Shown one piece after another: positions 42,866 to 51,283 of a stretch of DNA of 64,000 nt. This DNA comes from Mycoavidus sp. HKI (lineage in GTDB: Bacteria; Pseudomonadota; Gammaproteobacteria; Burkholderiales; Burkholderiaceae): NCBI RefSeq assembly GCF_020023735.2, contig NZ_CP076444.2:511501-575500 (forward strand), read 5' to 3'. The notes beneath the pieces are model-generated. The model did no database searches and was not told where the DNA came from. It saw only the letters and a list, made by a program, of their open reading frames with translations. Position numbers and translations under genes: made by a program. Every line of letters starts with the position of its first letter. Position 1 is the first letter of the stretch.

Positions 42866-43636
42866 ATGGTTACTGCTAAAAAGAAACCTGCTGTAAAGAA
42901 AGAGACGGCTAAACCCGTAGTAAAGAAAGCTGCTGTGAAGAAAACGACTACAGCTCAAAAAGCTACTGCTAAGAAAAGTGTAGTGAAGAAAGCCCCAGCC
43001 AAGAAAGTTGTCGCTCAAAAGACCGCTGTAAAAAAAGTAGCGGCGAAGAAGGTAGCCGCGAAGAAGGCTCCGGTCAAGAAAGTGGTAGCTAAAAAAGTCG
43101 TAGCGAAGAAAGCAGTGGCAAAAAAAACGGTAGCCAAGAAAGCAGTGGCGAAAAAAGTGCCAGCTAAGAAAGTTGTCGCTAAAAAGGTTGCTGTGAAAAA
43201 AGTCGCAGCGAAAAAAACTGTGGCGAAAACAACGCCAGTAAAAAAAGTAGTAGCCAAAAAAGCAGTGGCTAAAAAGGTCGTGGCTAAAAAAGCCGTAGTC
43301 AAAAAAGTGGCTACAGTTAAAAAGGCTGTAGCAAAGAAAGCTACCGTGGCCAAAAAAGCCGTAGTTAAAAAAGTGGCTGCAGTTAAAAAGACTGTAGCAA
43401 AGAAAGCTACCGTGGCTAAAAAAGCCGTAGTCAAAAAAGTGGCTGTAGTCAAAAAGGCTGTAGCAAAGAAAGCTACCCCGGTAAAAAAAGCCGGGTCGGC
43501 AAAAAAGCCATCCTCGGCGATCACTAAACCAGCGGTAACAACGCCCGTGACAATCCCATCAAGCTCTACATCGAGTGTCAAAACCGCGTTGAATCCGGCG
43601 GCTGCTTGGCCGTTCCCAACCGGCAGCCGGCCGTAA
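42866..43636 (+). CDS. Lys/Ala/Val repeat histone H1-like DNA-binding protein
   Basis: A 256-residue protein almost entirely built from repeats of the type VAKKAV/VVKKVA, strongly basic, resembling bacterial H1-like proteins of the HC1/AlgP kind that coat DNA. There is no globular domain. A Ser/Thr/Pro tail without the repeat (from about residue 215) ends the protein. GAAGGAG precedes the ATG. In Burkholderia an H1-like gene commonly follows nrdB. The repeats make length variation by slippage likely, so length may differ between strains. Confidence 0.85.
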   Translation: MVTAKKKPAVKKETAKPVVKKAAVKKTTTAQKATAKKSVVKKAPAKKVVAQKTAVKKVAAKKVAAKKAPVKKVVAKKVVAKKAVAKKTVAKKAVAKKVPAKKVVAKKVAVKKVAAKKTVAKTTPVKKVVAKKAVAKKVVAKKAVVKKVATVKKAVAKKATVAKKAVVKKVAAVKKTVAKKATVAKKAVVKKVAVVKKAVAKKATPVKKAGSAKKPSSAITKPAVTTPVTIPSSSTSSVKTALNPAAAWPFPTGSRP

Positions 43637-43708
43637 CTTTAGGCGGTAGGTGTAAGTTGATATGTAGGCAGCTCGCTGCATCGATTGATCGGGTTCTGAC
43701 TCGATCCT

Positions 43709-43773
43709 ATATCCCGCCGATCTGCATTTGCCAGATAGCGGGATATTTTCTTGATTTAAAGAAATCAAGAAAA
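43709..43773. terminator. Double hairpin between convergent histone-like and lipoprotein genes
   Basis: ATATCCCGC (43709-43717) pairs with GCGGGATAT (43738-43746), with an inner ATCTG/CAGAT stem and a T-rich tail. It abuts a second perfect 12-bp repeat, TTTTCTTGATTT (43746-43757) with AAATCAAGAAAA (43762-43773). The first suits the plus-strand gene; together they insulate the two convergent genes. Confidence 0.7.
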
Positions 43774-43780
43774 TGGCTGA

Positions 43781-44257
43781 TTAGTGGGTGACGCGAGTGA
43801 TCCCGCTACCTGACACTAAACGTACCCGCTCACCGGCTCGGAATATTTCTTGTGTAGCTTCCTGAGTAATTGCGCGCACCTCACCGTTGTCAAGACGTAC
43901 CGTGATTTCTAGCCCACTACGCTTGGCGATTCCCCCTTCAATGGCATCGCCCGCAACTGCACCGCCAAGGCCTCCCACGATACCGGTCAGCAGTGCGCCG
44001 CGTCCGCCACCAATGGTGCTAGCCGCAATTGCACCTAAAGCACCACCACCGAGCGCGCCTAGACCGCTTGGCTGGCCATTGTCTGCTTGGATTTTAACCG
44101 CGCGTACGCTGGCAATGGTACCCAAGCGCACGGTTTGTTCACGCCGCGCTTGGTTCGCCGTGTAGACATCAGCTGAACTGCTCTGTAGTGCGCAGCCTTG
44201 TAATGCAAAAGCGCTGGCCAGCAAGACAGTGGCTGTAACGCGAATCATCTTATCCAT
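43781..44257 (-). CDS. Glycine-zipper outer-membrane lipoprotein, SlyB/Pcp type
   Basis: Signal peptide with lipobox (VLLASAFALQGC, cysteine at residue 22), then a glycine-zipper two-segment region (LGALGGGALGAIAASTIGGG, LLTGIVGGLGGAVAGDAI), and a C-terminal beta-rich domain (LEITVRLDNGEVRAITQEA). This is the layout of SlyB/Pcp lipoproteins, which span or line the outer membrane. ATG 44257, preceded by GGAGAA, gives 158 residues; the frame extends upstream to 44293 but without signal-peptide character. Confidence 0.87.
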   Translation of the reverse strand: MDKMIRVTATVLLASAFALQGCALQSSSADVYTANQARREQTVRLGTIASVRAVKIQADNGQPSGLGALGGGALGAIAASTIGGGRGALLTGIVGGLGGAVAGDAIEGGIAKRSGLEITVRLDNGEVRAITQEATQEIFRAGERVRLVSGSGITRVTH

Positions 44258-44292
44258 ACATTTCTCCAAAAAATGACTGTAGGCTGCCGCCA

Positions 44293-45231
44293 TTACTGTA
44301 AGCTGTAAGAAAATGTTTGTTTGAAAGATTGATGGATGGTATCCCGTCTATGAGGATAGTTTTGCGGACCTTGGTGGGCAATTTGGATTGAACCCATTAA
44401 ATTCGCTAGGCGACCGGTTGTGGCCCAATCTAAGCCGTGTTCGAGGCCATAGAGTAAGCCACCTCGGAAGGCATCTCCGCATCCGGTTGGATCAATGACC
44501 TGCTCAACCGGAACGGCAGGAATGGTGGTCGTACTACCATCATGGTGAATTAAGACGCCATGCTCTCCACGGGTAATGATCAGTGCCTTAACCCGCTCGA
44601 CAATCTGTGCAATTGACCAGCCGGTTTTATTGCTCAATAGCTCTGCCTCATAGTCATTGACGGTGACATAGGTGGCAAGCTCGATCATTTTTTTTAGCTC
44701 GGCGCCTTGGAACAGGGGCAGCCCTTGGCCGGGATCGAAAATAAACGGAATATTAGCTGCTGCAAATTGTTCCGTATGCTGACGCATGGCATCGCCGCCG
44801 TCTGGTGAGACGATACCCAGGGTGATATTCTGGGTTTGGCTCACGTGGTTGACGTGCGCCTGTAACATCGCACCTGCATGAAAGGTTGTGATCTGGTTGT
44901 TTTCAAGATCAGTGGTGACCATCGCTTGCGCTGTATACATCTCAGGTATCACGCGCAAATAATCAGTCGGTAATTTGAGCTTAGCTAGATGGGCGAGATA
45001 GTCTTGTGCATCTATTTCACCCAGTGTGCCCATGATGTATGGCGTACCTCCGAGAGTGTTCAGGCTGTAAGCAATATTACCTGCACAGCCGCCAAATTCA
45101 CGGCGCATGGTGGGTACCAGAAAGCTGATATTCAGGATGTGCGCCTGTTCCCGTAAAATGTGCTCGCTAAAACGCCCCTCAAAGGTCATTAACGTGTCAT
45201 AGGCGAGTGAACCGCAGATGAGTGTACTCAT
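44293..45231 (-). CDS. Adenosine kinase, PfkB family
   Basis: PfkB-family sugar/nucleoside kinase; nearest functional match by my reading is bacterial adenosine kinase, converting adenosine to AMP. The first PfkB signature region is FGGCAGNIAYSLNTLGG; the second, with the catalytic base, is DPTGCGDAFRGGLLYGL, where alanine of the usual DTxGAGD is replaced by cysteine. VNDYEAELL is the conserved mid-domain motif. Length 312. Substrate should be taken as probable, not proven. Confidence 0.82.
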   Translation of the reverse strand: MSTLICGSLAYDTLMTFEGRFSEHILREQAHILNISFLVPTMRREFGGCAGNIAYSLNTLGGTPYIMGTLGEIDAQDYLAHLAKLKLPTDYLRVIPEMYTAQAMVTTDLENNQITTFHAGAMLQAHVNHVSQTQNITLGIVSPDGGDAMRQHTEQFAAANIPFIFDPGQGLPLFQGAELKKMIELATYVTVNDYEAELLSNKTGWSIAQIVERVKALIITRGEHGVLIHHDGSTTTIPAVPVEQVIDPTGCGDAFRGGLLYGLEHGLDWATTGRLANLMGSIQIAHQGPQNYPHRRDTIHQSFKQTFSYSLQ

Positions 45232-45235
45232 GGCC

Positions 45236-45736
45236 TTACCTCAGCACGGCAAGCGCGGCTTCATAATTAGGCTCGTGCTTGATTTCGGACACACGTTCTG
45301 CATGTAGAACTTGATCGTTTTCATCAAGCACCAATACTGCGCGTGCCGTCAGGCCAGCGAGTGGCGAGCTGGTTATCTCAACCCCATAGTGTTTGGCAAA
45401 CTCAGGGTGGCGAAAAGTTGACAGCGTAACTAGATGGTTAATCCCTTCGGTGGTGCAAAAGCGTGCTGCGGCAAACGGCAGATCGGCTGAGATGACCAGG
45501 ACCACCGTATTATTAAGCTGGCTGGCAGCCTGATTGAAGGTACGCGTGGAGGTCGCGCAAACCGGGGTATCCAAGCTCGGCACAATATTTAAGACCTTGC
45601 GTTTACCCGCAAAATCAGTCAGTTTAACTTCAGCCAAATCTTTGCCGGTGAGGGTAAAAGATGGCGCGGTTTGATGAAGTGTTGGGAAGGTGCCGCTGAT
45701 ATTGACGGGCGTGCCGCCGAGGGTAACTGTAGACAT
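45236..45736 (-). CDS. tpx: Thiol peroxidase, atypical 2-Cys peroxiredoxin
   Basis: Reduces hydrogen peroxide and alkyl peroxides with thioredoxin as donor. The peroxidatic cysteine is C60 in [15 protein letters not shown] and the resolving cysteine is C94 in [11 protein letters not shown], the classic Tpx pair. Length 166. It lies 4 nt upstream of the adenosine kinase gene on the minus strand, suggesting co-transcription. Confidence 0.95.
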   Translation of the reverse strand: MSTVTLGGTPVNISGTFPTLHQTAPSFTLTGKDLAEVKLTDFAGKRKVLNIVPSLDTPVCATSTRTFNQAASQLNNTVVLVISADLPFAAARFCTTEGINHLVTLSTFRHPEFAKHYGVEITSSPLAGLTARAVLVLDENDQVLHAERVSEIKHEPNYEAALAVLR

Positions 45737-45767
45737 TGTAATTCCTATTAAAGGTTAAAAATGACTT

Positions 45768-46682
45768 TCAGAGTGGCCGCTGACCGGTCAAGCACACCCA
45801 GCCTTCCTCGGCGCGCCAAACCGATAATTTAAGCCAAGGCGCATAGGTGTGTATCAGTTCGTCTGCCTGGCGCTCAAGGATACCAGAAAGGGCAAGTTGA
45901 CCGCCTGGACGTATTTTTGCACATAACATTGAGGCCATCAACTTAAGCGGATTCGCCAAAATATTGGCGACAACGAGATCGAATTGCCCGGTTTCGCCAT
46001 CATCGGGGGTCTGGTAGGTGATCTCTGCTAGGTTCTGTTCGCTGTTGCGGCGCGCCGCGACAATCGCTTGTGGATCGATATCAATGCCAAGGACATGCGT
46101 TGCGCCACATTTCTTAGCGAGAATAGCCAAGATGCCGGAGCCGCAGCCGTAATCGAGCACCGAGTGGCCGGCAGTGACGGTTGCTTCAAGCCATTCCATG
46201 CATAGCTTCGTCGTGGGATGGCTGCCAGTGCCAAAGGCAAGCCCCGGATCTAGCGCGAGTATCAGCGCATCTTGAGGCGCTTCTGGGGGCAGCAGATGCC
46301 ATGAAGGGACGACCCAGATGCGCTGGCCGATCGGGATCGGCTCGAATTGCGCTTGGGTGAGCTGAACCCAGTCTTGATTCGGCACTTCACGCACATGATA
46401 GGGCGGCAGCGATGTTAGACCAAGCTCATTGGCTGCCGCGCCGAGCAAAAGCGCGGGCTCTTGCGAGCCGGCAATCAGCACGCTGAGCCGCGAAAGTTGC
46501 CACGCGGCATGAGGCGGCTCATGACCGGGCTCGCCAAAAAGTGGCTGCTCATCAAGCGTATCGGCTTGTGCATCTTCAAGCGATACCGATAGGGCGCCTA
46601 ATTCGAGCAGGATATCGGAGAGCGCTTGCGCATCCGCTTGAGTAAGCTCGACTACGAGTTCACGATAGCTTGGCGTATTCAT
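45768..46682 (-). CDS. prmA: Ribosomal protein L11 methyltransferase
   Basis: SAM-dependent trimethylation of L11. The N-terminal substrate-binding domain begins [20 protein letters not shown]. The methyltransferase motif [20 protein letters not shown] and the [14 protein letters not shown] block identify PrmA. Length 304. It lies 15 nt downstream of accC, the usual arrangement accB-accC-prmA. Confidence 0.95.
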   Translation of the reverse strand: MNTPSYRELVVELTQADAQALSDILLELGALSVSLEDAQADTLDEQPLFGEPGHEPPHAAWQLSRLSVLIAGSQEPALLLGAAANELGLTSLPPYHVREVPNQDWVQLTQAQFEPIPIGQRIWVVPSWHLLPPEAPQDALILALDPGLAFGTGSHPTTKLCMEWLEATVTAGHSVLDYGCGSGILAILAKKCGATHVLGIDIDPQAIVAARRNSEQNLAEITYQTPDDGETGQFDLVVANILANPLKLMASMLCAKIRPGGQLALSGILERQADELIHTYAPWLKLSVWRAEEGWVCLTGQRPL

Positions 46683-46697
46683 GCTGTTTGGTTTGGG

Positions 46698-48065
46698 TCA
46701 TGCCTTTTTTGGGGTGACTTGCAGTTTAGCTGCCAGCTTATTTTCAAGATAATGAATGCTGGTACCCCCTGCAACAAATTTTGCATCGAGCATGAGTTCG
46801 CGATGTAATGGAATATTGGTATGAATGCCTTCCACTACCATTTCGGAGAGCGCAATATGCATCCGGCTAATCGCTTGTTCGCGGGTGACCCCATACGCGA
46901 TCACTTTCCCAATCATTGAATCATAATGAGAGGGGACAAAATAACCGTTATATGCATGTGAATCGACTCGAATGCCGGGTCCTCCTGGGGTATGCCATGA
47001 TGTAATGCGGCCAGGCGAAGGCGTGAATTTATAAGCATCCTCAGCGTTGATCCGGCATTCGATAGCATGACCTTTGAGCACGACGTCTCGTTGTTTAAAG
47101 CGCAATTTTTCCCCCGCAGCGACGCGGATTTGTTCTTGCACGAGATCGATGCCGGTAATCATCTCCGTGACAGGATGCTCGACTTGTATGCGCGTATTCA
47201 TTTCAATGAAATAAAATTCATTGTTCTCATATAAAAATTCAAATGTGCCGGCACCGAGGTAGCCCATTTTTTTACATGCTTCTACACAGCGATCGCCAAT
47301 GCGTTCGACCAGGCGGCGCGGGATGTTTGGCGCAGGCGCTTCTTCGATCACTTTTTGGTGACGGCGCTGCATTGAGCAGTCGCGTTCGCCCAGCCAGATG
47401 GCGTGCTTGAATGAATCGGCCAAAACTTGGATTTCGATGTGCCGTGGGTTCTCAAGGAACTTTTCCATATACACTTGGGGGTTGCCAAATGCGCGCCCGG
47501 CTTCTTCACGGGTCATATTGACGGCGTTAATCAGCGCGGCTTCCGTATGGACCACGCGCATGCCGCGTCCGCCGCCGCCGCCAGCCGCTTTGATAATCAC
47601 TGGGTAAGTAATTTGCCGCGCAATCTTGATGATTTCTTTCGGATCTTCAGGTAAGGCGCCTTCGGAGCCAGGTACACAGGGTACCGCCGCTTTTAGCATC
47701 GTTTGTTTCGCCGATACTTTGTCGCCCATTAAACGAATGGTTTCGGGGCGTGGTCCGATAAAGGTAAAGCCTGACTGTTCGACGCGCTCGGCAAAATCGG
47801 CGTTTTCCGATAAAAAGCCATAGCCGGGATGAATTGCTTCGGCATCAGTAACTTCAGCTGCGCTAATGATGGCTGGCATATTGAGATAGGACTGCGGGGA
47901 AGGCGCGGGTCCAATGCAGACGGCTTCATCGGCTAAGCGCACGTATTTGGCTTCTTTGTCTGCTTCTGAATAGACAACCACGGTTTTGACGCCAAGTTCG
48001 CGGCACGCGCGTTGAATCCGTAGAGCGATTTCGCCACGATTGGCGATTAAGATTTTTTCAAACAT
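46698..48065 (-). CDS. accC: Acetyl-CoA carboxylase, biotin carboxylase subunit
   Basis: Carboxylates biotin on AccB at the start of fatty-acid synthesis. ATP-grasp features include the glycine-rich loop [15 protein letters not shown], the [15 protein letters not shown] block and the bicarbonate/biotin site [15 protein letters not shown]. Length 455. It follows accB by 16 nt. Confidence 0.97.
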   Translation of the reverse strand: MFEKILIANRGEIALRIQRACRELGVKTVVVYSEADKEAKYVRLADEAVCIGPAPSPQSYLNMPAIISAAEVTDAEAIHPGYGFLSENADFAERVEQSGFTFIGPRPETIRLMGDKVSAKQTMLKAAVPCVPGSEGALPEDPKEIIKIARQITYPVIIKAAGGGGGRGMRVVHTEAALINAVNMTREEAGRAFGNPQVYMEKFLENPRHIEIQVLADSFKHAIWLGERDCSMQRRHQKVIEEAPAPNIPRRLVERIGDRCVEACKKMGYLGAGTFEFLYENNEFYFIEMNTRIQVEHPVTEMITGIDLVQEQIRVAAGEKLRFKQRDVVLKGHAIECRINAEDAYKFTPSPGRITSWHTPGGPGIRVDSHAYNGYFVPSHYDSMIGKVIAYGVTREQAISRMHIALSEMVVEGIHTNIPLHRELMLDAKFVAGGTSIHYLENKLAAKLQVTPKKA

Positions 48066-48081
48066 ATGAGGTTATTGGCTT

Positions 48082-48555
48082 TTAAGCAATGACAAATAAG
48101 CGTTGCCCATATTCGACAGGTTGGCCATTTTCAACCAAAATTTCTTTCACAACACCTGTTTTATCGGACTCAATTTCGTTGAGTAACTTCATTGCTTCGA
48201 TGAGGCAAAGTGTTTGGCCTTCTTTGACGCTATCGCCAATTTGCACAAAAGGATCTGAGCCTGGCGATGGAGCGCGATAGAAGGTGCCGACCATCGGTGA
48301 AGTCACTACATGACCTGGTAAAACTTCGCTAGGAGTCACTTCTGCGCTTGCTGCTGGCGTAGTGTTAGCCGTGACCTCGGTCACGTTACCTTGGATCGGC
48401 GCGCTGAACTGCATAGCGGGTCCAGGCGCGGGTAAATAAACGGGTGCCGTATTTTTGACAATCCGAACTTTACCTTCTCCTTCGGTGACTTCTAGTTCAG
48501 AAATACAAGATTCCGCTACTAGGTCGATAAGTGTTTTGAGCTTACGTAAATCCAT
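48082..48555 (-). CDS. accB: Acetyl-CoA carboxylase biotin carboxyl carrier protein
   Basis: Carries biotin between the two half-reactions of acetyl-CoA carboxylase. The biotin-attachment lysine is K123 in [18 protein letters not shown]. It is preceded by a Pro/Ala-rich flexible linker (about residues 37-80) and an N-terminal dimer helix ([16 protein letters not shown]). Length 157. First gene of accB-accC-prmA, downstream of aroQ. Confidence 0.97.
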   Translation of the reverse strand: MDLRKLKTLIDLVAESCISELEVTEGEGKVRIVKNTAPVYLPAPGPAMQFSAPIQGNVTEVTANTTPAASAEVTPSEVLPGHVVTSPMVGTFYRAPSPGSDPFVQIGDSVKEGQTLCLIEAMKLLNEIESDKTGVVKEILVENGQPVEYGQRLFVIA

Positions 48556-48605
48556 TGATAAGTCCCTATGAAATAATGGCCGCCGTAACAGCGCATAATA
48601 ACTAA

Positions 48606-49052
48606 TTAGCTTGGCTTAAGTGTATCAAGCGCAAATTCGAGCGCGAATAGATAACTTTGCCATCCAAGGCCGCAAATCACGCCAAGCGCTTGACTTGAAA
48701 GAAATGATTGATGCCTAAATGCCTCGCGGCGATGAATATTCGATAAATGCACTTCGATAAATGGAATGTCCACTCCAACGAGTGCATCACGTAGCGCTAC
48801 ACTCGTATGCGTGAGGCCGGCCGGATTGATGACAATGAAATCAATACCTTCAGCCTTGGCGCGGTGCACCCGGTCAATTAATACTCCTTCATGGTTGCTT
48901 TGAAAGGTCTCGACTGCGGCGCCTAAGGATTCAGCGCGGTGGTGTAAGCGCTGGTCGATTTCGCTGAGCGTCAGATGACCATATACCTCCGGCTCTCGTG
49001 AGCCGAGTAAATTGAGGTTAGGACCATGCAACACCAGTAGCCGAGCAATCAT
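48606..49052 (-). CDS. aroQ: 3-dehydroquinate dehydratase, type II
   Basis: Third step of the shikimate pathway. The type II signature [20 protein letters not shown] opens the protein, with the catalytic tyrosine within it; [17 protein letters not shown] and [18 protein letters not shown] complete the active site. Length 148. It precedes accB by 50 nt. The pathway partner aroE is also in the window at 53.2 kb. Confidence 0.95.
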   Translation of the reverse strand: MIARLLVLHGPNLNLLGSREPEVYGHLTLSEIDQRLHHRAESLGAAVETFQSNHEGVLIDRVHRAKAEGIDFIVINPAGLTHTSVALRDALVGVDIPFIEVHLSNIHRREAFRHQSFLSSQALGVICGLGWQSYLFALEFALDTLKPS

Positions 49053-49188
49053 TTAATATCTAATTTAGAGAAATTGGGCGAACTTTACAGCCGAATGGCG
49101 AAGTTTGTCCAGTTTAATAAAAAATAAGAGAGGAAAATCGCTCAGTTAGGAGAAATATATTTTGTACGCAAAACAGCTTAAATGACCA

Positions 49189-49734
49189 TTATAAATTATT
49201 AAATTGTTGACGGAACTCGGCCGCGCTACGGCGACCTAGCGCGGTATAGTGAATTTCTCCTGCTTTATTTAGGATAACGGTGAAGGGCAGTCCACCTTGG
49301 GTATTGCCGAAGCCACGCGCCAATTCGATACCGCCGAAACCGGCAATATATAATGGATAAGGCACTTTAACTTTTTGGGTAAATTGCTCGACATGACTGG
49401 CTGAATCGACAGCGACGCCGATAAACTGAATACCCGTGCGCGCATATTCATTATAAAGTGCTGACAGCGTTTCGATTTCTTTAAGGCAATGCGGGCACCA
49501 GGGCGCCCAAAAATGAATCACAAGCGGCTTGCCGCGGTACTGCGCCAGAGATTGTTGGTGGCTGATAGCGGCGGGCGCTGGTGCCGTAGAGCCGGGCAGT
49601 TGAGGCAGTTTAGTCTGCCACCAATTGGTTAACGCAGGCGGCGGTACACGATCGCGCGCGCTAGCGTAGAAGGGGACACTTGCCGTCACAGCGGCGGCCC
49701 ATATAACCAAAAATATAAGAGATTTTCGTAACAT
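49189..49734 (-). CDS. TlpA-like thioredoxin-fold periplasmic oxidoreductase
   Basis: An N-terminal hydrophobic segment (SLIFLVIWAAAVTASVPF) anchors a thioredoxin-like domain with the CxxC motif WAPWCPHC at residues 80-83, of the TlpA/ResA/CcmG type. Probably a periplasmic disulfide reductase, possibly for cytochrome c apoprotein or LptD-like substrates; the target is not shown by sequence. Length 181. It is divergent from mpl. Confidence 0.85.
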   Translation of the reverse strand: MLRKSLIFLVIWAAAVTASVPFYASARDRVPPPALTNWWQTKLPQLPGSTAPAPAAISHQQSLAQYRGKPLVIHFWAPWCPHCLKEIETLSALYNEYARTGIQFIGVAVDSASHVEQFTQKVKVPYPLYIAGFGGIELARGFGNTQGGLPFTVILNKAGEIHYTALGRRSAAEFRQQFNNL

Positions 49735-49794
49735 TTAAATATGATACAGAAAATTTCGCCACATTGACCATGCGCGAGGGTTTTTGCGGTTCAC

Positions 49795-49810
49795 GTACCT
49801 CAGGTACAAT
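49795..49810 (+). promoter_or_regulatory. Palindrome overlapping a possible -10 box before mpl
   Basis: GTACCT-C-AGGTAC (49795-49807) is a perfect palindrome, and TACAAT (49805-49810), a good -10 element, overlaps its right arm. It lies in the divergent tlpA-like/mpl gap 58 nt before mpl. A TTGCGG 15 nt upstream is a weak -35 candidate. Confidence 0.35.
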
Positions 49811-49867
49811 CCTAGGTTTTATCAGCCTTCTGCGGCTGGTCTGAGTTGCGCCCAATTCTGATTCTTT

Positions 49868-51283
49868 ATGCATATTCACATTCTCGGCATTTGCGGCACC
49901 TTCATGGGAGGGCTTGCTGTGCTTGCGCGTCAAGCAGGCCATCGGGTGACGGGTTGCGATGCACATGTGTACCCACCGATGAGTACGCAGCTTGCAGCAC
50001 AAGGCATTGAACTCATCGACGGTTATAGCGCTGACCAACTTGCATTAAATGCCGATCTTTATGTGGTCGGTAATGTCGTGACGCGCGGCAACCCACTCAT
50101 GGAAGCGATTCTCGACCAAGGCTTGCCTTACACCTCGGGTCCGCAATGGCTTGGCGAATATGTGCTGTCTAATAAATGGGTCTTGGCAGTAGCCGGTACG
50201 CACGGCAAAACAACGACGGCGTCCATCCTTGCTTGGCTGCTCGAGGAGGCTGGACTGAATCCGGGCTTTTTAATCGGCGGCGTGCCATTAAATTTGAATA
50301 TCTCAGCACGGCTGACGGCATCAAATTTTTTTGTGATTGAGGCAGATGAATATGATACGGCGTTTTTCGATAAGCGCTCTAAATTTATCCACTATCGTCC
50401 ACGGACTGTCGTGCTCAATAATCTCGAATACGACCATGCAGACATCTTCCCCGATCTGGCTGCGATTGAAACGCAATTTCATCATTTAGTGCGTACGGTT
50501 CCGGCTGCCGGACGGATTATTGTGAATGGTCGCGATGAGGCGCTTGAGCGCGTGCTAACACGGGGTTGCTGGAGTGAGGTTGAACCTTTTGGCGTGGCAG
50601 ACGGCTGGCAATCGCAGCCGATTGATGAGCGTCCAATTGATCAATCTTTTGCCGTTTGCTGGCAGGCACAACGAGTCGGCACCGTCAGTTGGCAGAGTTT
50701 GGGCGAACATAATCGGCTCAATGCGTTGGCGGCATTGGCCGCGGCGCGCCATGTTGGCGTAGCTCCGGCTGCCGGTGCTGAAGCGTTGGCGCGTTTTGCC
50801 GGGATTAAGCGCCGCATGGAAACATCCGGTTGTGTGGGGGGCATCACTGTCTATGATGATTTTGCTCATCATCCGAGCGCAATTAGCACTACCATTGCTG
50901 GCTTGCGCGCGCGTATCGGGGCCCAGGCGCGCATTCTGGCTGTGCTTGAGCCCCGCTCAAATACAATGAAATTGGGCGTGATGAAAGCTCTGTTGCCAGC
51001 GAGTCTGGCACAAGCTGATCTGATCTTCGCATATGGTGCGCCAGCGGGGCCTGACGCGCTCGGCTGGGATTTGGCTCAAACACTGGCGCCACTTGGTGAG
51101 CGCGCTTATGCTTTCAATCATCTTGAGGCGCTGGCGCACGCTGTCATCATGGCAGCGCGGCCAAGCGATCACATCGTGGTGATGAGCAATGGCAGCTTTG
51201 GCGGTATTCATACGAAACTGCTTGCAATGCTTTCTGCAAAAGAATGCACGGCAAGCGATTTTGATTTAGGGAAGGGTGTGTGA
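49868..51283 (+). CDS. mpl: UDP-MurNAc:tripeptide ligase Mpl
   Basis: Reattaches recycled L-Ala-D-Glu-mDAP to UDP-MurNAc, so the peptide rejoins cell-wall synthesis. The start HIHILGICGTFMGGLAVLAR, the P-loop VAGTHGKTTTASILAWLLEE near residue 115, and VYDDFAHHPSAI are Mur-ligase family landmarks; GICGTFMGG distinguishes Mpl from MurC. Length 471. It overlaps the next gene by 4 nt. Partner of AmpD, AmgK and MurU. Confidence 0.95.
   Translation: MHIHILGICGTFMGGLAVLARQAGHRVTGCDAHVYPPMSTQLAAQGIELIDGYSADQLALNADLYVVGNVVTRGNPLMEAILDQGLPYTSGPQWLGEYVLSNKWVLAVAGTHGKTTTASILAWLLEEAGLNPGFLIGGVPLNLNISARLTASNFFVIEADEYDTAFFDKRSKFIHYRPRTVVLNNLEYDHADIFPDLAAIETQFHHLVRTVPAAGRIIVNGRDEALERVLTRGCWSEVEPFGVADGWQSQPIDERPIDQSFAVCWQAQRVGTVSWQSLGEHNRLNALAALAAARHVGVAPAAGAEALARFAGIKRRMETSGCVGGITVYDDFAHHPSAISTTIAGLRARIGAQARILAVLEPRSNTMKLGVMKALLPASLAQADLIFAYGAPAGPDALGWDLAQTLAPLGERAYAFNHLEALAHAVIMAARPSDHIVVMSNGSFGGIHTKLLAMLSAKECTASDFDLGKGV

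Noticed and set aside
43015..43581. Long minus-strand open frame, very hydrophobic (FFATAFLTTAT-like repeats)
   Set aside because: It is the antisense image of the Lys/Ala repeat codons of the histone-like gene; no ribosome site and composition fully explained by the sense strand.
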